A stretch of DNA of 6,410 nucleotides from NCBI GenBank assembly GCA_020328135.1, contig JAIXNA010000065.1, positions 1-6,410 of the forward strand. Reading direction: 5' to 3'. Positions 1 to 6,223 of this stretch are shown one piece after another. Under the pieces are notes generated by a model. That model did no database searches, had not been told where the DNA came from, and was given only the letters and a program-made list of their open reading frames with translations. Position 1 is the stretch's first letter, and each line of letters begins with the position of its first letter. Both the position numbers and the translations under genes were made by a program. This DNA comes from Candidatus Endomicrobiellum dinenymphae (GTDB lineage Bacteria > Elusimicrobiota > Endomicrobiia > Endomicrobiales > Endomicrobiaceae).

Positions 1-1
1 C

Positions 2-496
2 GAGATATGTGAAAATTATTATCGCTTGGCGGAAAAACTTGGCAGAGCGAGGGAGGCAATAAAAATGATCGATACAGCAAACGATTCCTTACAGAAAATT
101 TACAATAGATTAAAGAATTTTGACGAGTTAAAATTGTTTTGGGAGATAGATATAAAACCGCTATATACGGCGGGCAATAAAAGTTTTGTGAACGATTATA
201 ATTACTACTCTAAAACAATCAATGCGTATAAAAATATAAATACGCGTTATTTATCTGTTGATATCGAGAACGTTATTGAACGAAACCCCGATATTATACT
301 TCTTGTAAATACAGGGCATTTTAATAGCCAAGAACCGGATAATTGGAAGAAATACAAAACGATAAACGCTGTAAAAAATAATAAAGTTTTTATGATAAGT
401 TCAGATAATATATTTGCTCCTACGCCCTTAACTTTTGCAAATGGCGTTAAAATAATTACGCAAGCAATACATGGAGATATTTTTAATGATAAATAA
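2..496 (+). CDS. Periplasmic substrate-binding protein of a metal-chelate ABC transporter (BtuF/FecB-like), C-terminal part
   Basis: This is the C-terminal 164 residues of a class III periplasmic binding protein, which delivers a metal chelate (corrinoid, heme or siderophore) to the permease encoded next. The frame is open to the left window edge, so the true start and signal peptide lie outside. The TTG at 26 is internal, because family-like sequence (ENYYRLAEKLGRAREA) already reads through it. Recognisable family blocks are the helix with the LAEKLGR motif, a lobe-2 strand around PLYTAGNKSFVND, the ENVIERNPDIILL block, and the terminal AVKNNKVFMISSD strand followed by a closing helix. Oddly, the usual LAGG-N segment after SFVND is replaced by YYSKTIN. 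The stop overlaps the permease start by 11 bp, implying translational coupling. The family is clear; the ligand is not, because the ligand pocket is only partly visible. The promoter, and any riboswitch, would be upstream of the window. Confidence 0.85.
   Translation, partial: EICENYYRLAEKLGRAREAIKMIDTANDSLQKIYNRLKNFDELKLFWEIDIKPLYTAGNKSFVNDYNYYSKTINAYKNINTRYLSVDIENVIERNPDIILLVNTGHFNSQEPDNWKKYKTINAVKNNKVFMISSDNIFAPTPLTFANGVKIITQAIHGDIFNDK
473..476 (+). promoter_or_regulatory. Ribosome binding site deciding the permease start
   Basis: GGAG lies inside the end of the binding-protein coding region, 9 nt before the ATG at 486. It favours that ATG over the upstream in-frame ATG at 471, which would place the motif inside the coding region and add five residues (MEIFL). 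This is inferred from spacing only. Confidence 0.6.
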
Positions 497-1481
497 AAAA
501 TATCTCATTGTTTATTTATTGATGCCTGCGTTAATTATAGTTGTATTTCTGTTCTCTTTGCTAATTGGTTTAAACGGGATATCATTTTTTGATGTGATAA
601 AATCATTGCTTGGCGCTACGGATGAAAATATTGTGGCAATAATAAAAAATATACGTTTTCCAAGAATTATTATGGCTTGTATTACAGGAGCAGGACTTGC
701 CGCAAGCGGTTGTGTATTTCAGGCAATATTAAAAAATCCGCTGGCAGATCCTTTTACGCTTGGTATTTCCGGCGGGGCAGCATTTGGAGCTGTAACGGCT
801 TTTGTTTCAGGACTTGCCGCAATAACAAGTTTTTTTATTCCGTTATGTTCTTTTGTAGGCGTTATACTTTCCGTATTAGTAGTGTATTTGTTGAGCATGT
901 ATAAGAAATTTGATTCAAATGCAATGATATTGTCTGGAGTGGTTGTGAGTTATGTTTTTTCTTCCGCTGTTATGCTTATGTTTTCATTGTCTCCGTCATA
1001 CAGCGTTCATGCCGCTTTTGTATGGCTTATGGGAAGTTTTTCGATGATTGACGAAAGGTTTTTGCCATTTGTTGTATTTGTTGTGTTATCAGGCATAATA
1101 ATTTTATCTTTATCAGGAAATATAATTAATGCTATATCTTTAGGTGGGGAAAAATCAAAAACAATTGGCTTAAATATTGAGAGAAGTATAAAAATTCTTT
1201 TTATTGCAGCGTCTTTTATTACAGCTGTAACTGTTTCCGTCTGCGGCATTATAGGGTTTGTAGGTTTAATGATACCGCATATAATGAGAAAGATAGTAGA
1301 TACAAATAATATAATTTTAATACCGGCTTCTGCTTTTGCGGGCGCAATATTTCTACCGTTATGCGATACCTTAAGCAGAGCGTTGTTTGCTCCAGCGTTA
1401 ATACCCGTCGGGGTAATTACAAGCATAATCGGCGGCTTGTTTTTTGTATTCTTGTTGTTTAAATCGGAGCAAAATATATAA
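486..1481 (+). CDS. FecCD/BtuC-family ABC transporter permease
   Basis: This 331-residue inner-membrane permease is the usual length for the BtuC/FhuB/FecCD family, which works as a homodimer with about ten membrane helices per subunit. Family signatures are intact. They include RFPR at residues 57-60, GAGLAASG at 68-75, the Q79...KNPLADP block (79-89) with LGISGGA following, and the cytoplasmic coupling segment GFVGLMIPH at 257-265, which contacts the ATPase. The C-terminal block DTLSRALFAP...IPVGVITSIIGG is also typical. I chose the ATG at 486 over the in-frame ATG at 471, because GGAG at 473-476 sits 9 nt before 486 and the protein then begins MINKKYL ahead of its first hydrophobic helix. 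It overlaps the binding-protein gene by 11 bp and is followed by the ATPase gene after a 1-bp gap. It appears intact. The substrate cannot be read from the permease alone. Confidence 0.93.
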   Translation: MINKKYLIVYLLMPALIIVVFLFSLLIGLNGISFFDVIKSLLGATDENIVAIIKNIRFPRIIMACITGAGLAASGCVFQAILKNPLADPFTLGISGGAAFGAVTAFVSGLAAITSFFIPLCSFVGVILSVLVVYLLSMYKKFDSNAMILSGVVVSYVFSSAVMLMFSLSPSYSVHAAFVWLMGSFSMIDERFLPFVVFVVLSGIIILSLSGNIINAISLGGEKSKTIGLNIERSIKILFIAASFITAVTVSVCGIIGFVGLMIPHIMRKIVDTNNIILIPASAFAGAIFLPLCDTLSRALFAPALIPVGVITSIIGGLFFVFLLFKSEQNI

Positions 1482-1482
1482 A

Positions 1483-2271
1483 ATGATACGCATAGAAAAT
1501 ATTACGGCAGGTTATTTGCAACAAGAAGTTTTAAAAGATATTTCGTGCAATATAGACAACAATGATTTTTTTGGCATAATTGGCAAAAATGGAGCAGGCA
1601 AAAGCACTCTGCTAAAAGTATTGTGCAATCTAATTAAACCATATTCAGGCAATGTTACTATAGATAATAAAAATATAAATTCTTTTTTAAAAAGAGACTT
1701 TGCAAAGATAATTTCTTTCTCATCTCAGCATATTAATATTTCAGCGCCTTTTACCGTATCTGAATTTATTATGTTTGGAAGATACCCTTACATGAATATT
1801 TTAAAAATTCCATCGAAAAATGATTATGTTGTTATAGACAATATCATGGATTCTCTTAATATAAAAAACTTTGCCAAGAGAAAAATTAACAAACTTTCAT
1901 ACGGAGAGAGACAAAAAGTTTTAATAGCTCAAGTTTTAGCTCAAGAGACAGATATCATTGTTTTTGACGAGCCGACATCTCATTTGGACATTGGTAGTCA
2001 AAATAAAATTCTTGAGATTCTACGAGATCTAAATGAAAAATACAATAAAACTATAGTTTTGACTTTACATGATTTAAATGCCGCCGGTGAGTTTTGTAAC
2101 AAACTTGCTTTAATGGAGAACGGTTCAATTTGCAGCTGTGGAACTCCTGAAGAAGTTTTAAATTATAAAGACATTGAAAGAGTTTACAATACAAACGTTG
2201 TAGTGAAAACAAATCCTATTTCCAATAAACCATATGTTATATCCGTAAGCAAGATAAAAGAATTGAGGTAA
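1483..2271 (+). CDS. ABC transporter ATP-binding protein (BtuD/FecE-like)
   Basis: This 262-residue cytoplasmic ATPase powers the permease encoded upstream. All nucleotide-binding elements are in order: Walker A GKNGAGKST at residues 34-42, Q-loop Gln82, signature LSYGERQ at 138-144, Walker B IIVFDE at 158-163 with catalytic Glu163, D-loop SHLD at 166-169 and H-loop His196 in HDLN. The FGRYP (98-102), HDLNAA and GTPEEVL blocks are typical of iron-chelate/cobalamin ATPases rather than other ABC subfamilies. The signature is slightly unusual, with Tyr in place of the first Gly of LSGG. I chose the ATG at 1483 because the family-like sequence (IRIENITAGY) starts there and it lies 1 bp after the permease stop. 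Reading further upstream in frame would add 13 residues without family character. GGAG at 1466-1469 is a possible ribosome site at a rather long 13-nt spacing, so coupling to permease translation is likely. Confidence 0.93.
   Translation: MIRIENITAGYLQQEVLKDISCNIDNNDFFGIIGKNGAGKSTLLKVLCNLIKPYSGNVTIDNKNINSFLKRDFAKIISFSSQHINISAPFTVSEFIMFGRYPYMNILKIPSKNDYVVIDNIMDSLNIKNFAKRKINKLSYGERQKVLIAQVLAQETDIIVFDEPTSHLDIGSQNKILEILRDLNEKYNKTIVLTLHDLNAAGEFCNKLALMENGSICSCGTPEEVLNYKDIERVYNTNVVVKTNPISNKPYVISVSKIKELR
2265..2268 (+). promoter_or_regulatory. Ribosome binding site for the TonB-dependent receptor
   Basis: GAGG, embedded in the last codons of the ATPase gene, lies 7 nt before the ATG at 2276. Good spacing supports that start, which also gives a well-formed signal peptide. 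The 4-bp intergenic gap leaves little room for a separate promoter, so the receptor is probably on the same transcript as the ABC genes. Confidence 0.6.
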
Positions 2272-2275
2272 TCGT

Positions 2276-4093
2276 ATGAAAGAATACTATTTAAAATTGT
2301 TTTTATTGCGCAAAAAATCATTAGTAATATTCTGTCTTATTAATTTGTTAGTTAGTAATATTTTTGCTCAAGATATTTTTTTAACTTTGGATAAGCATGG
2401 CGAAAGAATAGAAAAACTGCCTGTCAATGTTACGACTATTTCAAGGAATGATATTGAAGTAAAACACGTAGAAACGCTCGGCGAACTTTTGCAAAATGAA
2501 GTTGGCATTAGTCTTAATAGTTATGGGACTGCTGGCGCGGCCACAAGCGTTTTTATACGAGGAGCATCGTCAGCGCAGATTTTAGTATTAATTGACGGAA
2601 GAAAAATTAATGATATTAGCATGGGCGCGGCAGATATCACATCAGTACCTACCAATATCATTGAAAGAATTGAAATTATAAGAGGTTCCGGAGCTGCAAT
2701 TTACGGCGCAGGCGCTTTTGGCGGCGTTATTAATGTAATAACAAAAAAAGCGACCGATGTCTCTCCTATTATTGCAGGCGGTATATCATATGGCAGTTTT
2801 AATACGTTTAGTCCGTATTTAGATGGAGCATATGCGACTGACAAATATGCTGTTTTTGCTTCAATATCCAATATTTCAAGCGATGGAGACAGAAACAATT
2901 CAAATTTTACAAACTGTAATTCTTTTTTTAGCGGACAATTTAACATATCAGATATGTCAAAATTATCTTTAACGGGGAATGTTTATGAAAGTAATTACAA
3001 TTCCCCAGGATCATTGTTTTCGCCTACTCTAAAAGACAATCAAAAAGATGATAATAAATATGTGCAGTTTGAATATAACTACAACTTTGACGAGATATGT
3101 CGCTTTAATACTAGAGGATATTTATCAAACAATATAAGATATTTTTATGATGGGACGACAAATTATTTTAATACTGGACTTCATGAAGCGAAAAATAAAT
3201 ATAATTCCAATACCCATGGAATAAATGTTGATTTTCATTATAAAGAATATATTCTTGTCGGGCTAGAATTTGAAAACGATTGCTATAAAAAAAAGGAAAA
3301 TTTATCAGGATATAATTTGAATAAAAATAGGAAAAATTGCGCAACTTATACGCAACTTAATTTACCTATTAGTAAGTTTACGCTAATACCGGGAATTAGA
3401 TATGACAACAATTCTAAGTTTGGAGACGTTGCTACGCCGTCTATAAGCGCGGTTTTGAACGCTTGGGAAAAAGTAAAAATTTCCGCTAATACAGGAAAGG
3501 TTTGGAGATCTCCTGCTTTTGAAGATGGTAATCCTGATTTGAAGCCGGAGCAGGGAATATCAAGCGATTTGGGAATTGAATATGCGTATAACAAAATACG
3601 TCTAATGGGAAGCGCTTATTATATTGGTAGTAAAGATTTAATAATATGGGATATAGAGGAGAAAAAAGCTAAAAATATAGGTGAAACAAAACAATATGGC
3701 GTTGAATTTGAAGCAGGCTACATTATGACATCATATCTTAATTGTAAATTAAACTATACATATCTTAAGTCAGAAAATGAAATGACGCATAAAATGTTGA
3801 CGTACAGACCTGCGAACACAGTAAATTATAATATCACCGTCAAACCATTAAAAAATTTGTCACTAACTGCAAGCCTATTTTATAAAGACAAAGTATTTAC
3901 AGATGATAAAAACACTAAAAGTTTAAATGATTTTATTACTCTTAACATAGATTTAAATTATAAAATAAATGATAATCTAAGTTTTTGGGTAAAGGGTCTC
4001 AATGTAGGCGATGCCAAATATGAATTTTCGGAGGGTTACCCAATGCCGGGGAGGGCCATATATTCCGGCATTAGTTTAAAAGTTTTAAGATAA
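2276..4093 (+). CDS. TonB-dependent outer-membrane receptor, BtuB-like
   Basis: This 605-residue outer-membrane gated barrel imports a chelate with energy from TonB/ExbBD. The length is close to E. coli BtuB (about 614) and shorter than most siderophore receptors (700 or more), which favours a corrinoid. An N-terminal signal peptide is visible: basic RKK at 12-14, a hydrophobic stretch at 15-30 and likely cleavage after Ala31 (IFA|QD). The mature protein starts with DIFLTL, a possible but weak TonB box. The plug domain (about 42-160) contains LGELLQNEVGI, VFIRGASS, ILVLIDGRKIND and the hallmark block ERIEIIRG...AIYGAGAFGGVINVITK. The rest is alternating aromatic/polar barrel sequence, with a typical WRSPAFEDGNPDLKPE segment and a late NVGDAKYEF...GYPMPGR block. 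The protein ends SLKVLR rather than with the usual aromatic residue; removing the G at 4082 would give ...SLKF followed by stop. It is the last gene of the operon. Family is secure; substrate is inferred. Confidence 0.92.
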   Translation: MKEYYLKLFLLRKKSLVIFCLINLLVSNIFAQDIFLTLDKHGERIEKLPVNVTTISRNDIEVKHVETLGELLQNEVGISLNSYGTAGAATSVFIRGASSAQILVLIDGRKINDISMGAADITSVPTNIIERIEIIRGSGAAIYGAGAFGGVINVITKKATDVSPIIAGGISYGSFNTFSPYLDGAYATDKYAVFASISNISSDGDRNNSNFTNCNSFFSGQFNISDMSKLSLTGNVYESNYNSPGSLFSPTLKDNQKDDNKYVQFEYNYNFDEICRFNTRGYLSNNIRYFYDGTTNYFNTGLHEAKNKYNSNTHGINVDFHYKEYILVGLEFENDCYKKKENLSGYNLNKNRKNCATYTQLNLPISKFTLIPGIRYDNNSKFGDVATPSISAVLNAWEKVKISANTGKVWRSPAFEDGNPDLKPEQGISSDLGIEYAYNKIRLMGSAYYIGSKDLIIWDIEEKKAKNIGETKQYGVEFEAGYIMTSYLNCKLNYTYLKSENEMTHKMLTYRPANTVNYNITVKPLKNLSLTASLFYKDKVFTDDKNTKSLNDFITLNIDLNYKINDNLSFWVKGLNVGDAKYEFSEGYPMPGRAIYSGISLKVLR

Positions 4094-4109
4094 CAACGTC
4101 GTTGATAAA
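4094..4109. other. Convergent intergenic gap with a short inverted repeat
   Basis: Only 16 bp separate the receptor stop from the stop of the opposing GT39-PAP2 gene. The gap holds a small inverted repeat, CAACG-T-CGTTG (4094-4104). As RNA it could form at most a 4-bp stem with a 3-nt loop, and neither strand shows a clear U-tract immediately after it. I do not call it a terminator. Transcripts from the two sides may well overlap. Confidence 0.35.
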
Positions 4110-6215
4110 TTAAATTTTGGAATATTTCCTAAAAAAAGTAACGGTTATGTAGGCTGAAACAATGCCGAGTGTTGCCCCTGCCAAAACATCATATGGAAAA
4201 TGACTCCCCGTGTAGATTCTATAAAAACCTGAAGCAATCGCAAAAAATATATACCAGAGCCAATACTTCTTTATCGTCATAAACATGAATGCGCATAGCG
4301 CAACTGCTACTGAAGTATGCCCTGAAGGAAAAGAGTTTTTATGCACTTTTTCAAACAGAGTATTTACATTTTCATCGCCAAATACGATTAATGGGCGAGG
4401 TCTCTCGAAATAACATTTCAAGGAAAATGTTGCAATAGTTGCTATTGCCATCACGCTTGCTAAAAGGGCTAGATTTGTCCAAAAGCTATCTTTTTTATTT
4501 CTCCATAATATTGCTATGGAAATTATTAGTATCCCAAAAAAACTAATGTTAAAGTTTTTAGAATCGCAATAAGATATTGGCTCTGCGTAAAAATCTAAAA
4601 ATTTACATTTCAAATCAGAATTTATAAATTTAAAAACAATATGGTCAAATTTTATAAGTTCTTGCATCAGCTCTTTTTTTTGTCCTAATGCGTCTGCCGT
4701 ATATTCGTAAGGAAGGTTTGCAGTGTTGAAGGATCTGCGTATTGTAAAGAAGAAATTTTTGATTTTTCTTCCGTCTTCGTAAACGGGAAATGTCTCAACA
4801 TCAGTATAAGAGGCAAAAACTTTTTCTCCGTATCTTTCTTTTGGATTAGAAAAAAAGAAATCATTGCATATGAACAATCCATCTTTATTTCTTAAAGTAT
4901 CTAAATTTTTTTGCCATAAACCACAAGCGTTAATCTTGTCGCTTATGCAAAACACTCTAAGTTTCGGAACTGAAGCCGCAAGTTCGCTGGCAAGATAGCC
5001 TTTGTATGTAAATACAAAAGATTTTTCTTTAGGGGGATATGTGTTTATTATTTTTCTTATTTCGTTTCCTGCTTCTTTCCAACCGTAAACTTCATTTGTA
5101 ACATCTATTCTTTCAGGTTCGGCAATGCCGTGTTCTACTTTTTCTAAAGGAATTATTCCATACAATACATGCATATGGATCACAATAACCATAAAGATAG
5201 CAAGTCCCCATGCAGCATAAGAATAAATTCTAAACCATTTAATATGCCAAAATTTTAATGTTAAATGAGCAACGTAAATTGACAGCGCCGAATAACCCAT
5301 TGCAGACCAATGCGGCAATATTTCGTTAAAGGTAGCAATTCCGTTAAAGAGAACAAGTATGGGAAGCGAAAAGCATGCAATTATTAGAGCATGCCTGTCT
5401 TTTTTTTGATACGCTTCCTTTATGCACGCCAATGCTGCAACAATAAAAATTAAAAACAGCAAAGGGGAAACATATCCGGCTTGCGCGCCGATTGATCTTC
5501 CAAAGAGCGTAAATGAAAACTTTGGAAAAGAGCCGCCAAGACCGTGTTTTAGCTGAAAGCCAAAAGAAGTCCAATTATTTTCAATATTCCATACCATTGC
5601 TGGTAGAAACGTTATTACAGATACAACTAGAGCAAGGTAGGGCTCTTTTCTTGTAAACCAAAATCTATGTTTTGGGGAAAGAAACAGGAATAAAAAAATC
5701 GAAAACGGTATTAATATAGCATTGTATTTGGAAAGCATTGCAAGGCCTGCGATAATACCCAATAAATACCAATAATTTTTATTATTTGTTTCAATTAAAA
5801 CTATGAAGACAAGTAATGACAACAGCCAAAATAGAGCAAGGGGCGAGTCGGGTACGGCAATTACTGACCCAAGAAATGAAAACACAGGCAAAACATTTAA
5901 GAGCAAAACTCCTGTAAAAGCAGTCCTTTCGTTGTAAAGTTTTTTTGCGCATATAAAAAAAAACCAGCTTGCAATAAAGAAAATTACTACGGTTGGAAAT
6001 CTTGCAGCAAATTCGTTGTTGCCGAAAATAAGCGTTGTTGCTTTTATTAAATATGCTATAAATGGCGGATAATCAAAATAGGAAAGATCCAAAAACTTAG
6101 TATAAACCCAACAATAATGCGTTTCATTTACGGTAAGCCCGATTTTGCCTATTACGAGAAGTCTAAGAGCTGTTGAAGCAATATTTACAACCCAAAACCA
6201 CAGTTTGTAGTTCAT
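4110..6215 (-). CDS. Fused ArnT-like GT39 glycosyltransferase and PAP2-family lipid phosphatase
   Basis: This 701-residue inner-membrane protein carries two enzyme modules. Residues 1-350 look like a GT39/PMT_2 transferase, the class that moves sugars from polyprenyl-phosphate donors to lipid A, glycans or proteins on the periplasmic side. Seen here are LRLL, the first-loop acidic motif (as N30-E31-T-H-Y), YFDYPPFIAYLI at 46-57, FGNNEFAARFP, the second conserved Asp in PDSP (D123), LSKYN at 161-165, and PHWSAMGY at 301-308. Residues about 370-500 form a soluble domain starting with YGWKEAG. Residues 524-701 are a PAP2 phosphatase with K600-X6-R607-P608, PSGHT at 630-634 (catalytic His633) and R666-X5-H672-X3-D676. 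The PAP2 half therefore looks catalytically competent, although the usual Ser before Arg666 is Tyr. The first GT39 catalytic Asp is Asn30. The ATG at 6215 is the only start in frame after an upstream stop; its ribosome site is weak. It follows the truncated GT9 gene by 8 bp. The acceptor is unknown; lipid A or a polyprenyl carrier is plausible. Confidence 0.88.
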   Translation of the reverse strand: MNYKLWFWVVNIASTALRLLVIGKIGLTVNETHYCWVYTKFLDLSYFDYPPFIAYLIKATTLIFGNNEFAARFPTVVIFFIASWFFFICAKKLYNERTAFTGVLLLNVLPVFSFLGSVIAVPDSPLALFWLLSLLVFIVLIETNNKNYWYLLGIIAGLAMLSKYNAILIPFSIFLFLFLSPKHRFWFTRKEPYLALVVSVITFLPAMVWNIENNWTSFGFQLKHGLGGSFPKFSFTLFGRSIGAQAGYVSPLLFLIFIVAALACIKEAYQKKDRHALIIACFSLPILVLFNGIATFNEILPHWSAMGYSALSIYVAHLTLKFWHIKWFRIYSYAAWGLAIFMVIVIHMHVLYGIIPLEKVEHGIAEPERIDVTNEVYGWKEAGNEIRKIINTYPPKEKSFVFTYKGYLASELAASVPKLRVFCISDKINACGLWQKNLDTLRNKDGLFICNDFFFSNPKERYGEKVFASYTDVETFPVYEDGRKIKNFFFTIRRSFNTANLPYEYTADALGQKKELMQELIKFDHIVFKFINSDLKCKFLDFYAEPISYCDSKNFNISFFGILIISIAILWRNKKDSFWTNLALLASVMAIATIATFSLKCYFERPRPLIVFGDENVNTLFEKVHKNSFPSGHTSVAVALCAFMFMTIKKYWLWYIFFAIASGFYRIYTGSHFPYDVLAGATLGIVSAYITVTFFRKYSKI

Positions 6216-6223
6216 CCAGCTAT

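Noticed and set aside
26..28. TTG at 26 as the true start of the binding protein
   Set aside because: Family-like sequence continues upstream in frame to the window edge, no signal peptide follows the TTG, and the remaining length is about half of the family.
1007..1426. 139-codon open frame on the minus strand across the permease gene
   Set aside because: It lies antisense to a strongly supported FecCD permease, has no recognisable family features, and is explained as a shadow of that gene's composition.
1..3100. Repeated 10-mer CGAGATATGT at 1-10 and 3091-3100 as a possible repeat element
   Set aside because: Only 10 bases, both copies inside coding sequence, and no extended similarity around them; chance in an AT-rich window.
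4094..4104. Inverted repeat CAACG-T-CGTTG as a bidirectional terminator
   Set aside because: At most a 4-bp stem with a 3-nt loop, and no U-tract directly after it on either strand; probably too weak for intrinsic termination.
4123..4137. GGAATATTTCC-type dyad followed by an A-run near the end of the GT39-PAP2 gene as a terminator
   Set aside because: Only a 4-bp stem, inside the last codons of the gene, and the run reads as A rather than U for the plus-strand transcript.
5344..5574. 76-codon minus-strand frame inside the GT39 region
   Set aside because: Alternative frame of the well-supported GT39-PAP2 gene; no ribosome site or family resemblance.
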